This document shows positions 7,562 through 15,886 of a stretch of 44,930 nucleotides of DNA, one piece after another. Position 1 is the stretch's first letter, and each line of letters starts with the position of its first letter. Origin of the DNA: Vicinamibacterales bacterium (lineage in GTDB: Bacteria; Acidobacteriota; Vicinamibacteria; Vicinamibacterales; JAMQPK01); contig JAMQPK010000119.1 of NCBI GenBank assembly GCA_023717525.1, positions 1 through 44,930 on the forward strand, read 5' to 3'. The translations under genes and the position numbers were made by a program. The notes beneath the pieces are model-generated. The model was not told the DNA's origin, searched no databases, and worked only from the letters and a program-made list of their open reading frames with translations.

Positions 7562-8683
7562 ATGATTCACCAACGTTCGCACCGCAGTGCGGCACTGTGG
7601 ATGGCAGTTGCCGGCCTGGCTCTCCTGGTCGTCGTCCTCGCGCGCCCTATCGGCGCGCAAGGGCAGGGCGCTAACGAGTTCTACGACTCGCACTTCCACC
7701 TGACGAACTACATCCAGCAGGGCATCACACCGCGTGAGTTCCTGCAGATTATGGGCACGCGCGTCGGGCGCTCGACGCTCTTCGGCATCCCGCTGCAGCA
7801 ACAGTGGTCGTACGCGAATTCCGGCAGCTACGCGCCAACGTACTACCTGCAGAGCGATGCACCGCTCTACTACTACTCGTTCACGGACGCATACATCGCG
7901 AGCGTCTACAAGGCGCTCACGCCGGCGGAACAGGCGCGCTTCGATCCGATGATCACCGGCTTCAATCCGGCCGACATGTACGGCGCCGATCACATCCGCC
8001 GCGTTCTCCTCGCGTTCCCCGGAGTGTTCTCGGGCATCGGGGAATTCAGCATCCACAAGGAGTTTGTGTCGGCCAAGGTGTCGGGCGAGACGGCGAGCCT
8101 GACGAACCCGGCCCTCGATCGTGTCCTCGACTTCGCGGCCGAAGCGGGCCTCGTCGTAATCCTTCACAACGACATCGACATGCCGTTCGCGAAGACGGAC
8201 GCCGAACCGGTGTACCTGACGCAGATGAAGGCGCTGCTCAGGCGGCATCCGACGGCGTCGATCATCTGGGCGCACACCGGACTCGGCCGTGTCGTGCATC
8301 CCGCGCAGGTGTCGCCGGCGGCGGCGGAACGCGTGCCAAACCACACGGAAATCGTGGAGGCGATCCTGACGGACCCTGCGCTCAGTCATGTGAACTTCGA
8401 CATCTCGTGGGACGAGGTCGCGAAGTACGCGGTCTCATCGCCGCAGACGATCGCGCGCGTGGCGACGATGCTGAACCGCTACCCGGACCGGTTCCTGTTC
8501 GGGACCGACACCGTGGCGCCGGCAAGCGCTGCCGCGTACTTCGCCGTGTTCGACATGTGGGATCCGGTCTGGCGCCAGATGACGCCGGAGGCCAGCCTGA
8601 AAGTGCGCAAAGGCAACTACGAGCGGATCTTCAACGAAGGGCGCAGGCGCGTCCGCGAATGGGAGCGGTCGAATCTGAAATAG
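7562..8683 (+). CDS. Secreted metal-dependent amidohydrolase (amidohydrolase-2/TIM-barrel type)
   Basis: 373 residues with a signal peptide (hydrophobic residues 10-30, cleavage near IGAQ). The mature protein starts with YDSHFHLTNY, the HxH metal motif of the amidohydrolase superfamily. Further metal or catalytic positions are visible in VVILHNDIDM (His), SIIWAHTGLGR (His) and FLFGTDTVAP (Asp). This set matches PF04909-type hydrolases or decarboxylases. It is exported, which is less usual for this fold, and it sits 12 nt behind the DUF3011-porin gene, so the two may handle the same compound in the periplasm (inference). GGCAGG at 7550-7555 is better spaced for ATG 7562 than for the ATG at 7556. 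Confidence 0.78.
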   Translation: MIHQRSHRSAALWMAVAGLALLVVVLARPIGAQGQGANEFYDSHFHLTNYIQQGITPREFLQIMGTRVGRSTLFGIPLQQQWSYANSGSYAPTYYLQSDAPLYYYSFTDAYIASVYKALTPAEQARFDPMITGFNPADMYGADHIRRVLLAFPGVFSGIGEFSIHKEFVSAKVSGETASLTNPALDRVLDFAAEAGLVVILHNDIDMPFAKTDAEPVYLTQMKALLRRHPTASIIWAHTGLGRVVHPAQVSPAAAERVPNHTEIVEAILTDPALSHVNFDISWDEVAKYAVSSPQTIARVATMLNRYPDRFLFGTDTVAPASAAAYFAVFDMWDPVWRQMTPEASLKVRKGNYERIFNEGRRRVREWERSNLK

Positions 8684-8827
8684 CAGTATTGTCAGGCGCT
8701 TGCCCCGACGTACCGGCGTAATTTCGTCGTATGGATTCACACCGCCAAGCGGCCCGAGACGCGGGAAAAGCGTATTCGCGAGTCGATCGAACTACTCGCG
8801 GCCGGAAGGAAGCTCGGTTTGAAGTAG
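8684..8827 (+). pseudogene. C-terminal remnant of a YdeI/OmdA-like protein
   Basis: Directly after the amidohydrolase stop, the same frame stays open to TAG 8825-8827. It encodes about 47 residues, including YRRNFVVWIHTAKRPETREK and ending in ELLAAGRKLGLK. This matches my recollection of the C-terminal signature of YdeI/OmpD-associated (bacteriocin-protection type) proteins, ...WI..AKRPETR..RI...ve.L..G.k. There is no start codon and no N-terminal domain, so I read it as a decayed gene end, probably left after a rearrangement between the amidohydrolase and the alpha/beta hydrolase. Read-through of the upstream stop would fuse it to the amidohydrolase, but nothing suggests that this happens. 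Confidence 0.6.
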
Positions 8828-8830
8828 CGC

Positions 8831-9661
8831 TCAGGCGAGGAACTTCAAGAGTTCCGAAATAATCCGGTCGGCGTGTGTCCACAGCACGCCGTGCGATCCG
8901 CCGGGCAACTCCACAAACTTGACGTTCTTGATCAGCTTGGCCTGGCGCCGCGATGTAGCATCCGGCGGCAGGATGCGGTCGGCGTCGCCGTGCAGGATGA
9001 GAGTCGGCACGTTGTTTTTCCGGATGTCCGCGCGGAAATCCTCGATCCAGCAGTCGACGCACGCGAGGGTTCCGATGGCCGACGCGCCGACGGCGACGTT
9101 CCAGTTGTCTTCGAGCACGCGCTCGCTCACGAGTTTCCCTCCCGTGACGTCGTAGTTGTAGAAATTCTTCAGGAACTCCATGAGGAAGGCGGGACGATCC
9201 GCGCGGATCGCGGCTTTGATGCCCTCGAACACTTTGGCATCCACGCCTTCAGGGTTGTCCGGAGTCTTCACGAGATATGGTCCGAGCGTTCCGATCAGCA
9301 CGGCTTTGCGGACGCGCTTGATCCCATACTTCCCGATGTATCTGGTGACCTCACCTGACCCCATGGAGAACCCGACGAGCGTGACCTTCTTGAGGTCGAG
9401 CTTCCTGAGCACCTTATCGAGATCGGCTGCGAACGTGTCGTAGTTGTAGCCGATCCCGGGTTTGCTGGAACGGCCGAAGCCGCGCCGATCATAGGTAATG
9501 ACGCGATACCCGGCGGCGAGAAGCGCCGCAGTCTGCTTCTCCCACGACGCTCCACTCAATGGCCAACCATGAATCAGGACAACGGGAGATCCGGAACCAT
9601 GGTCTTCGTAGTACAGCTCGATCGGCGAAGAGTTCTCTTTACCAACGGTGATGGTGGCCAT
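8831..9661 (-). CDS. Alpha/beta hydrolase, non-heme chloroperoxidase-like
   Basis: 276 residues. The alpha/beta hydrolase fold is clear: oxyanion-hole HGWPLSG, nucleophile elbow GFSMGSGE (catalytic Ser), acid in LILHGDADRILPP (Asp) and catalytic His in GGSHGVLWTH. Residues YDRRGFGRSSKP and the overall length are typical of the cofactor-free haloperoxidase/esterase group (often annotated chloroperoxidase or arylesterase). It is cytoplasmic, with no signal peptide. The start ATG at 9661 gives MATITVGKE, the usual beginning for this family; a far longer open frame continues upstream but only covers the antisense of the neighbouring antiporter gene. It is transcribed divergently from that antiporter across a 72-bp gap. 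The natural substrate is unknown. Confidence 0.88.
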   Translation of the reverse strand: MATITVGKENSSPIELYYEDHGSGSPVVLIHGWPLSGASWEKQTAALLAAGYRVITYDRRGFGRSSKPGIGYNYDTFAADLDKVLRKLDLKKVTLVGFSMGSGEVTRYIGKYGIKRVRKAVLIGTLGPYLVKTPDNPEGVDAKVFEGIKAAIRADRPAFLMEFLKNFYNYDVTGGKLVSERVLEDNWNVAVGASAIGTLACVDCWIEDFRADIRKNNVPTLILHGDADRILPPDATSRRQAKLIKNVKFVELPGGSHGVLWTHADRIISELLKFLA

Positions 9662-9733
9662 TCCGGGAAGCCTGCGCGGCCAGCGCCGAAACGTCAAGTA
9701 AAATACCGTGATTTCCAGTATTGTCTGGGAGGC

Positions 9734-11440
9734 ATGGAGCGGCTCTCGGCGTTTCTCCACGACTTTCCGGCTTTGTGTCTGTTCCTGAGCATCCTGCTCG
9801 GATCCTTCATCGGTCGCTTTCATTTCAAGGGTGTCGGCTTCGGGTCCGTGGTCGGAACACTGCTTGCCGGCATCCTTATCGGCATCCTGGCGAAACCCGA
9901 ACTTCCCGATTTGCTGCGCTGGGCGTTCTTCTACCTGTTCCTGTTTGCGATCGGCTATTCGGTCGGGCCGCAGTTTTTCGGGAGTCTGAAAAAGGAGGCG
10001 GTGCCGCAGATTGTGCTGGCGCTCGTCGTGGCCGTCAGCGGTCTTGCCACCGTGATTGCCGTCACTGCGGTCTTCGGGTTCAACGAAGGTCTGGCTGTGG
10101 GGCTGCTGTCGGGCGGCATGACCCAGTCTGCGGCGCTTGGCACCGGGCTGAGCGCGATCGCAGAGTTGCCAATTTCCGATGCTGCCAAGGCCGTGCTCGT
10201 CGCCGACGCGCCGCTTGCTGACGCGATCACCTACGGATTCGGCGATCTTGGCCTGATCCTGTTCCTCACATGGCTCGGCCCGAAGATCTTGCGGGCAGAT
10301 CTCGTCAGCGAGGCAAAGGCGCTCGAACAACAGCTCTCAGGCGGCCAGGGCAGCGGCCAGAGCTTTTCCGCCGCTCATTACAGCCTGCGAGCGTACCGCA
10401 TTGAGAGCGCCGAGGCGGCTGCGTCGAACGTTGCCGCGCTTGAGCGTCGCTTCGCCGCCCAGCGGCTGTCCGTGCACCGGGTACAGCGGGGCGGCGAACT
10501 GCTGAAGCTGGATCCGACGCTGGCGCTGAAGGCCGGCGACCGGCTCGTGGTGTCCGCACGCCGGAGTGCGTTCCTCGATGCGGAGCGGGATATCGGACCG
10601 GAGATCGATGACGCCGAGCTCTTGTCGGTGCCAGTGCAGACGGCGGCAGCAGTCGTGACCAGCGCCGAGGTGAACGGCAAGACGCTCGGTGAACTGGCAC
10701 AGGATCCGGCAGCGCGCGGCGTCTACCTCGAATCGCTCCAGCGAGGCGCCGAGTTGATACCGCACGAACCGTGGACGGTCGTGCAGCGCGGCGACATCCT
10801 GCGGATCATCGGTGCGCCTGGCGACGTGGAACGCGCCGGGAAGCACATCGGGTTCGTCGAACGCGACATGTCAAAGACCGATCTGATGTTCCTCGCCGGC
10901 GGCATCTGCGCCGGCATGTTGCTCGGTCTGCTCAAGCTCGATGCCGGAGGCGTCGTCCTCGGACTCGGCACGGCGGGCTCGATCCTGGTGGTCGGCCTGG
11001 TCGCCGGATGGGCGAGGAGCCGCTATCCAGTATTTGGTGCGATCCCCGAGCCTGCGCAGCGGCTGTTGATGGACATTGGCCTCGTCGTCTTCATCGCCGT
11101 GGTTGGCATGCATGCCGGGCCTCACGCCGTCGAGGCGTATCGCACGAGCGGCGGCTCGTTCTTTGCCAGCATCCTACTCGCCGGCGTCATCGTCACCACC
11201 GTACCTCTCGCAGTGGGTACGATCGTCGCGCGCTACTTTCTGAAGATGAGCCCGCTGATGACCCTCGGTGGTCTCGCCGGAGCCCAGACCTGCACGCCCG
11301 GTTTGAACGCGCTCCGCGAGGCGAGCGGCAGCAACATCGGCTCGCTGGCCTACACCGTGCCGTACGCCATCGGCAACATCCTGCTCACGGTCTGGGGGCC
11401 GGTGGTGGTGGCCATCGTGCACGCGATGCGAACGCCGTGA
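9734..11440 (+). CDS. AspT-family antiporter (aspartate:alanine exchanger family)
   Basis: 568 residues in the AAE family layout: an N-terminal membrane half (residues 1-185), a central cytoplasmic region with two RCK-C-like modules (about 220-375), and a C-terminal membrane half (380-568). The two halves each hold the duplicated family motif, seen as LLSGGMTQSAALGTGLSAI and LGGLAGAQTCTPGLNALRE. Characterised members are the Asp/Ala exchanger AspT and the succinate exporter SucE, so the substrate should be a C4 dicarboxylate or amino acid. A malic enzyme gene starts 18 nt downstream, which favours a C4-acid role. GGGAGG is only one base from ATG 9734, closer than usual, but no better start exists. 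Confidence 0.85.
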   Translation: MERLSAFLHDFPALCLFLSILLGSFIGRFHFKGVGFGSVVGTLLAGILIGILAKPELPDLLRWAFFYLFLFAIGYSVGPQFFGSLKKEAVPQIVLALVVAVSGLATVIAVTAVFGFNEGLAVGLLSGGMTQSAALGTGLSAIAELPISDAAKAVLVADAPLADAITYGFGDLGLILFLTWLGPKILRADLVSEAKALEQQLSGGQGSGQSFSAAHYSLRAYRIESAEAAASNVAALERRFAAQRLSVHRVQRGGELLKLDPTLALKAGDRLVVSARRSAFLDAERDIGPEIDDAELLSVPVQTAAAVVTSAEVNGKTLGELAQDPAARGVYLESLQRGAELIPHEPWTVVQRGDILRIIGAPGDVERAGKHIGFVERDMSKTDLMFLAGGICAGMLLGLLKLDAGGVVLGLGTAGSILVVGLVAGWARSRYPVFGAIPEPAQRLLMDIGLVVFIAVVGMHAGPHAVEAYRTSGGSFFASILLAGVIVTTVPLAVGTIVARYFLKMSPLMTLGGLAGAQTCTPGLNALREASGSNIGSLAYTVPYAIGNILLTVWGPVVVAIVHAMRTP

Positions 11441-11457
11441 AGAAGAAGAAGACCAGG

Positions 11458-13056
11458 ATGAAACGCGGATTCGACGTTCTCCGTGACAAGTCGCTCAACC
11501 GCTCCATCACCTTCGGGCGGAAGGAAAGGGATAGTCTCGGTCTCACAGGATTGCTGCCGTATTCCGTGGCGACGCTTCGACAGATGGTGCAGCGGGTCAT
11601 GACGAATCTCGAGCGGCTGCCCAGGGACATCGACCGCTACATGCTGCTCTCGTCACTTCAGGAGAGAAACGAGCGGCTGTTCTACCAGATCGTCACCACC
11701 CATATCGATCGGATCATGCCGCTCGTCTACACCCCAACGGTTGGCGAGGCCTGCCGGGAGTTCTCGCACATCGCGAGAGAGCCCAAGGGCTTCTTCATCA
11801 CACCGAAGGATCGCGGAAAGATCCGCCGAATCCTCGGCAACTGGCCGCAGCGCGACATCCGCGTCATTGTCGTCACCGACGGCCAGCGAATTCTCGGTCT
11901 CGGCGACCTTGGCGCCAACGGCATGGGCATCCCGATTGGAAAACTGGCGCTTTACACCGCCTGCGCCGGCATCGATCCGAACGCGTGCCTGCCAGTGACG
12001 CTCGACGTCGGGACCAACAACGAGGAGTTGCGGAACGACGCGCTGTATCTCGGTTACCCGCGGCGGCGGCTGGAAGGCAGAGCGTATTTCACTCTCGTCG
12101 AGGAGTTCGTCACGGCCGTGCAGTCGCGCTACCCGGATGCGCTCATCCAGTTCGAGGATTTCCTGACGCCAAATGCGTACGCGCTTCTGAACAAGTACCG
12201 CGAGCGTGTGCTCTGCTTCAACGACGACATCCAGGGCACAGCAGCCGTGGCCCTGGCCGGCGTGTACTCCTCGACGCGCATCACGGGCGTGCCGTTCGCG
12301 GATCTGCGGATTATGTTCCTTGGCGCCGGTTCGGCGGCCACGGGCATCGCCGATCTGATGACCGCGGCGTTCGTGGATGCAGGCCTGAGTCTCGACGAAG
12401 CGCGGCGCCGCCTGTGGTTCGTGGACGTGAACGGCCTCGTGGTCAAGGAACGCAAGGATCTGATGCCGCACAACCGGCCTTACGCGCACGACCATCCGCC
12501 ACTCGGGTTCGTGGAGGCGATCGAGGCGCTCCGGCCGCATGTCCTCATCGGCGCCACCGGAGCTCCCGGAACATTCACTCAGGCGGTGATCGAGCGGATG
12601 AGCGAGGTCAACACGCGACCGGTGATCTTCGCGCTGTCGAATCCCACGTCGCGAGCCGAGTGTACGCCGGAGCAGGCCTATGCCTGGAGCGGCGGCCGCG
12701 CCATTTTCGCGAGCGGCAGCCCGTTCGCGCCCGTGACCTACGGAGGCCGGGTGCTACGGCCGGCGCAGGGGAACAACGTGTACGTGTTCCCCGGTATCGG
12801 CCTCGGTGCCGTGGCGTGCCGCGCCCGCACGCTGCCCGACGAGCTGTTCCTTGTGGCCGCGCGCAGGCTCGCGAAGCTCGTCCGGCAGAAGGATCTCGAC
12901 GAGGGCGCCCTCTACCCGCCATTGCAGGATATTCGGAAGGTCTCGCTGGACATCGCGGTGAGCGTCGCCACGAAGGCCTACGCGATGAACCTGGCGCGAC
13001 AGCCACGTCCGCGAAGCATTCGTCGAAGTGTCGAGGCCCTCATGTACCGCCCGTAA
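11458..13056 (+). CDS. NAD(P)-dependent malic enzyme (oxaloacetate-decarboxylating)
   Basis: 532 residues, the length of the large SfcA/MaeA-type malic enzymes. Motifs: catalytic Tyr region IMPLVYTPTVGEAC, ILGLGDLGANGMGIP, metal-binding FEDFLTPNA and CFNDDIQGTAAVALAG, Rossmann FLGAGSAATGI and the downstream VIFALSNPTSRAECT. It catalyses malate to pyruvate plus CO2 with reduction of NAD(P), in the cytoplasm. A GTG at 11437 overlapping the antiporter stop (GTGA) could also serve as start and would add seven Lys/Arg-rich residues; I prefer ATG 11458 because family members begin MKRGFDVLRD. It is co-directional and almost contiguous with the AspT-type antiporter, so the two probably form a C4-acid uptake and decarboxylation unit. 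Confidence 0.92.
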   Translation: MKRGFDVLRDKSLNRSITFGRKERDSLGLTGLLPYSVATLRQMVQRVMTNLERLPRDIDRYMLLSSLQERNERLFYQIVTTHIDRIMPLVYTPTVGEACREFSHIAREPKGFFITPKDRGKIRRILGNWPQRDIRVIVVTDGQRILGLGDLGANGMGIPIGKLALYTACAGIDPNACLPVTLDVGTNNEELRNDALYLGYPRRRLEGRAYFTLVEEFVTAVQSRYPDALIQFEDFLTPNAYALLNKYRERVLCFNDDIQGTAAVALAGVYSSTRITGVPFADLRIMFLGAGSAATGIADLMTAAFVDAGLSLDEARRRLWFVDVNGLVVKERKDLMPHNRPYAHDHPPLGFVEAIEALRPHVLIGATGAPGTFTQAVIERMSEVNTRPVIFALSNPTSRAECTPEQAYAWSGGRAIFASGSPFAPVTYGGRVLRPAQGNNVYVFPGIGLGAVACRARTLPDELFLVAARRLAKLVRQKDLDEGALYPPLQDIRKVSLDIAVSVATKAYAMNLARQPRPRSIRRSVEALMYRP

Positions 13057-13063
13057 TCCACTT

Positions 13064-14305
13064 CTATCGACCTGACATTCGCGCGATCCGAAGTTGCGCA
13101 AAGTCGATCGTCTGCCGGACATCGGGATCCGACTCGCCGCTCACACGCTTCAGCGCCGCGAGAGCCTCCGGACCACCGATGAAGCCGAGTGCGGTCGCGA
13201 TCTGCCCGCGCACGAAGGGGTTGGGATCGTTGAGTCGCGCAGCGACAGCCGCGACGTGCGGCTGGCCAAGCTCCACGACGTACGCCAGCGCATCTTCACT
13301 TCTGTCGCGATCGGCCAGCGTGTCGAGAAGACGGTTGATGCCATCGCGACCTGCTGATGCCAGTGCGAAAGCCATCGCGGCAAGTACCCGCTCGTCTTTC
13401 TCTGAGGCCATGGCCGTCTCGATGCGCGGCGCCGCCGAAGTGGCGCCGCCCGAACGCGCCAGGCCTTCGTACGCCGCTTGTCGGTGAGCCGGGTACCCCG
13501 ACGTGGACTGCGCTTCAAACAGCGGTATCGTCGACGGGTGACCGATCGCCGCGAGTGCGCTAATCGCGGAGCGGCCCGCCACGCCGCGTACGTAGAACGC
13601 GAACTGTTCAGTCAGCGCCAAGACCGCGCGTTCGTACCGGAGATCGCCAAGGGCACGCATCGACGCGAGCCTGACATCGAGATCCTCGTCGCTGACCCGG
13701 CCGGTAAGCGGCACTCCCGCGTCCTTCACCCGCAGGCGACCGAGGGCTCGGGCCGCCGCGATTCTCACTGACGGCTCACGGTCGCTCAGGGACGCGAGGA
13801 TTTCGAACGCGACGTTGTCCGCGACCGGGGGAGTCAGGACGATCCCCACAGCGTACGCCGCGTCGCGCCGGACCGATGGTTCGTCGTCCGCTAGAGCCTT
13901 GACCAGCGCGGTCGACAGTTCAGGAGGGACCGACCATGGCTCGCCGTGGAACCGCGCGACCTCAAACGCCGCCGCCGCGCTGGTGATCGAGCGTTTCCCT
14001 CGTGGCGGCACGTAGACACCGATGACGCCTGCGAGTGCTCCTTCGCGGATGTCGATTTCGGCATCGCCGACAAGGCGTGCGAGGAGCGGCAGCGTCTCGG
14101 GGCCGCCGCGCTCGCGCAGCCCTCGCAACGCCTCGCGTCGAACCTGCGCTGACGGACTGGCGACACCCTGCGCGACTTGTGGAAGCGGCGGTAGCGTGGA
14201 CGCCTGCTCCGGCGACGCGGGCGCGGCCCATACGTGAGCAGTCAAGCCTAGTGCGACGAGCGATACGACAACAGCGAACAAGGAATGGTTATTGTGTGGC
14301 TGCAT
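13064..14305 (-). CDS. Secreted HEAT-repeat protein
   Basis: 413 residues. A signal peptide (residues 8-28, ending AHVWAAP) is followed by an all-helical array of HEAT/PBS-lyase-like repeats across about residues 45-405. Recurring units read like D-x-x-x-VRR-x-A-x-x-ALG (EPSVRRDAAYAVG, EPSVRIAAARALGRL, DLDVRLASMRALGDL, NPFVRGQIATALGFIG). Such arrays are protein-binding scaffolds; no enzyme motif is present. The start ATG overlaps the stop of the upstream barrel gene by one base (TGATG at 14303-14307), so translation is coupled and the two are likely partners in the periplasm. It converges on the malic enzyme gene, seven bases apart. Confidence 0.85.
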   Translation of the reverse strand: MQPHNNHSLFAVVVSLVALGLTAHVWAAPASPEQASTLPPLPQVAQGVASPSAQVRREALRGLRERGGPETLPLLARLVGDAEIDIREGALAGVIGVYVPPRGKRSITSAAAAFEVARFHGEPWSVPPELSTALVKALADDEPSVRRDAAYAVGIVLTPPVADNVAFEILASLSDREPSVRIAAARALGRLRVKDAGVPLTGRVSDEDLDVRLASMRALGDLRYERAVLALTEQFAFYVRGVAGRSAISALAAIGHPSTIPLFEAQSTSGYPAHRQAAYEGLARSGGATSAAPRIETAMASEKDERVLAAMAFALASAGRDGINRLLDTLADRDRSEDALAYVVELGQPHVAAVAARLNDPNPFVRGQIATALGFIGGPEALAALKRVSGESDPDVRQTIDFAQLRIARMSGR

Positions 14306-15042
14306 CAGAACCGCGCTTTCGCGAAGACGCTGATCGGAATCGACCAGCGGCTGCCCGTGTCGTTGACGCCCTGGAGCTTCGGGTCCGCAAAGAGCGGCTC
14401 GGCGCCTGGTTTACCTTGGTACCGCAGCCCGATCTCCGCCCCCACCGCAATCGTGTCGGATACGTCGTAGCTGAGACCGGTGTCGCCGCCGAGAATCAAC
14501 AGCGACGACCCCTTGAAGTACGGCTGGTTGGCCAGAGTCAGTCCTACCTCGACCACTCTGAAGGTGACGTCGGTCGCCTGGAGGAAGCGCACGCCGCCTG
14601 CCCCGGCCACGTAGGTCCGAATCGGACCCTCGGGCCGCAGGTAGTAGCGCAGGCCGCCTTCGATATCGAAGGCGTCGGCATTGGACAATCGAGCGAGAAG
14701 GGGATAGCCGGATACCGATCCCACGATACGCTCGGTGCCGTTGTACTTGCCATAGGCGAACGTTGCGAAGATTTCCTTGTTGTAGTCGAGTCCCAGGTTG
14801 CCGGTGAATCGGAGCCTCAATGCGTCGCTGAAATGGTTGCTGAGTGCCTGTTCGACCAGGACCGACGGCTTGCCCTCGATCGTCCCGACGCCTTCATTGA
14901 TGGCGTTGCCGGCCAGGCTGAGGCCGGTACCCACAGAGACCGTCACCGAGCGGGTTCCCTCGACACCCTGCGCGTGCGCAGAAGCAATCGGGGCCATGAC
15001 AAGGAGGAGAGTGGCGGCGAGCAGTTGTTTTAGCACTTGCAC
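14305..15042 (-). CDS. Small outer-membrane beta-barrel protein
   Basis: 245 residues with a signal peptide (residues 5-25, ending ASAHAQ). The rest is built of amphipathic strands with conserved Gly/aromatic spacing (GGLRYYLRPEGPIRTYVAGAGG, VGAEIGLRYQGKP) and ends in VFAKARF, with the terminal Phe needed for barrel assembly. This fits the OmpW/OmpA-like or 'outer membrane beta-barrel' group; no specific ligand can be assigned. The start is GTG at 15042, with another GTG two codons later; no clear Shine-Dalgarno sequence is seen. It is coupled by TGATG to the HEAT-repeat gene behind it. Confidence 0.75.
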   Translation of the reverse strand: MQVLKQLLAATLLLVMAPIASAHAQGVEGTRSVTVSVGTGLSLAGNAINEGVGTIEGKPSVLVEQALSNHFSDALRLRFTGNLGLDYNKEIFATFAYGKYNGTERIVGSVSGYPLLARLSNADAFDIEGGLRYYLRPEGPIRTYVAGAGGVRFLQATDVTFRVVEVGLTLANQPYFKGSSLLILGGDTGLSYDVSDTIAVGAEIGLRYQGKPGAEPLFADPKLQGVNDTGSRWSIPISVFAKARF

Positions 15043-15044
15043 AT

Positions 15045-15161
15045 CATATTGCGATTCAGCCCGTCTCGACTACTACCCACAGTGCTAGGCGACTACAGAG
15101 GAGGGTTTCGGCATGGGTTTGGCTACTTGCTGAGTGCATTCACGGGAGTGCGCGCAATATG
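15045..15161. repeat. Separated 9-bp inverted repeat between divergent barrel genes
   Basis: CATATTGCG at 15045-15053 and its exact complement CGCAATATG at 15153-15161 lie 99 bp apart in the gap between two divergent outer-membrane protein genes. This could be two half-sites for a shared regulator, or chance. Apart from this repeat I see no clear promoter or RNA in the gap. Confidence 0.35.
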
Positions 15162-15220
15162 CAGCCATTTCAACCCCTCACGCTTACGATTTTCGCCGTC
15201 GCAGGCACAAAAGAAGTCGC

Positions 15221-15844
15221 TTGAGAGTCATCCGCGTCGCAGCGCTTGTGGTGTATCTGCTGGCGAGCGCCGCCACTGCTTCGGCGCAGAATTTTGAGAT
15301 CACGCCGTTCTACGGATACCGGTTCGGCGGCGACTTCTTCGAATTGCTCACACAGCAACCGCTCGATCTCGATGGCGCACCGGCGGCGGGCGTCGTGGTG
15401 GACGTGCCGATGCGGAACGGCGTCCAGTTCGAAGCGCTGTTTACACACCAGAACGCACACGTGTCCGTACCCGCGTTCCCGTCCGGTCCGCCATTGCGCT
15501 GGCAGATGACCGTCGACCACTGGCAGGCAGGCGGATTGCGGGAGTTCGACATCACGTTCAACCCAACGAAGGTCCGTCCGTTCCTTAACGGCACGCTGGG
15601 ACTCACACGCTATGCCGCCAATGGGGACAACGAGATCCGTTTCGCCCTGGGGGCCGGTGGCGGCGTCAAACTATTTCCAGCGAAACACTTCGGCGTGCGG
15701 CTCGGCGGCCAGGTCTTTGCGACCTTCGTGGACGCAGACGCCCAGGTGTTTGCCTGCACGCCAGGCATCTGCCTCGTCGGCTTCCGTGCCGACGTCCTCT
15801 GGCAGGCCGAGTTCACCGCCGGGCTCATTGTGCGGTTCCACTGA
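15221..15844 (+). CDS. Small outer-membrane beta-barrel protein
   Basis: About 207 residues. The signal peptide (LRVIRVAALVVYLLASAATA, then SAQ) leads directly into a barrel whose first strand is FEITPFYGYRFGGDF. Typical barrel strands follow (FDITFNPTKVRPFLNGTLGL, GVKLFPAKHFGVRLGGQVF) and the protein ends in FTAGLIVRFH. Two Cys near the end (FACTPGICLVG) may form a disulfide in an extracellular loop. I chose TTG 15221 because the signal peptide begins there; the frame is open upstream to an ATG at 15134, which would add 29 mostly basic residues without a clear role. It is divergent from the other barrel gene. Function unknown. Confidence 0.7.
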   Translation: MRVIRVAALVVYLLASAATASAQNFEITPFYGYRFGGDFFELLTQQPLDLDGAPAAGVVVDVPMRNGVQFEALFTHQNAHVSVPAFPSGPPLRWQMTVDHWQAGGLREFDITFNPTKVRPFLNGTLGLTRYAANGDNEIRFALGAGGGVKLFPAKHFGVRLGGQVFATFVDADAQVFACTPGICLVGFRADVLWQAEFTAGLIVRFH

Positions 15845-15886
15845 CCGGCGTACCGCGTATAAACTCTCAGCTGAGGGTTTACTCCA

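Noticed and set aside
6185-8389. Long minus-strand open frame opposite the porin and amidohydrolase genes
   Set aside because: Low-complexity composition and no motifs; a shadow of the coding genes caused by high GC content.
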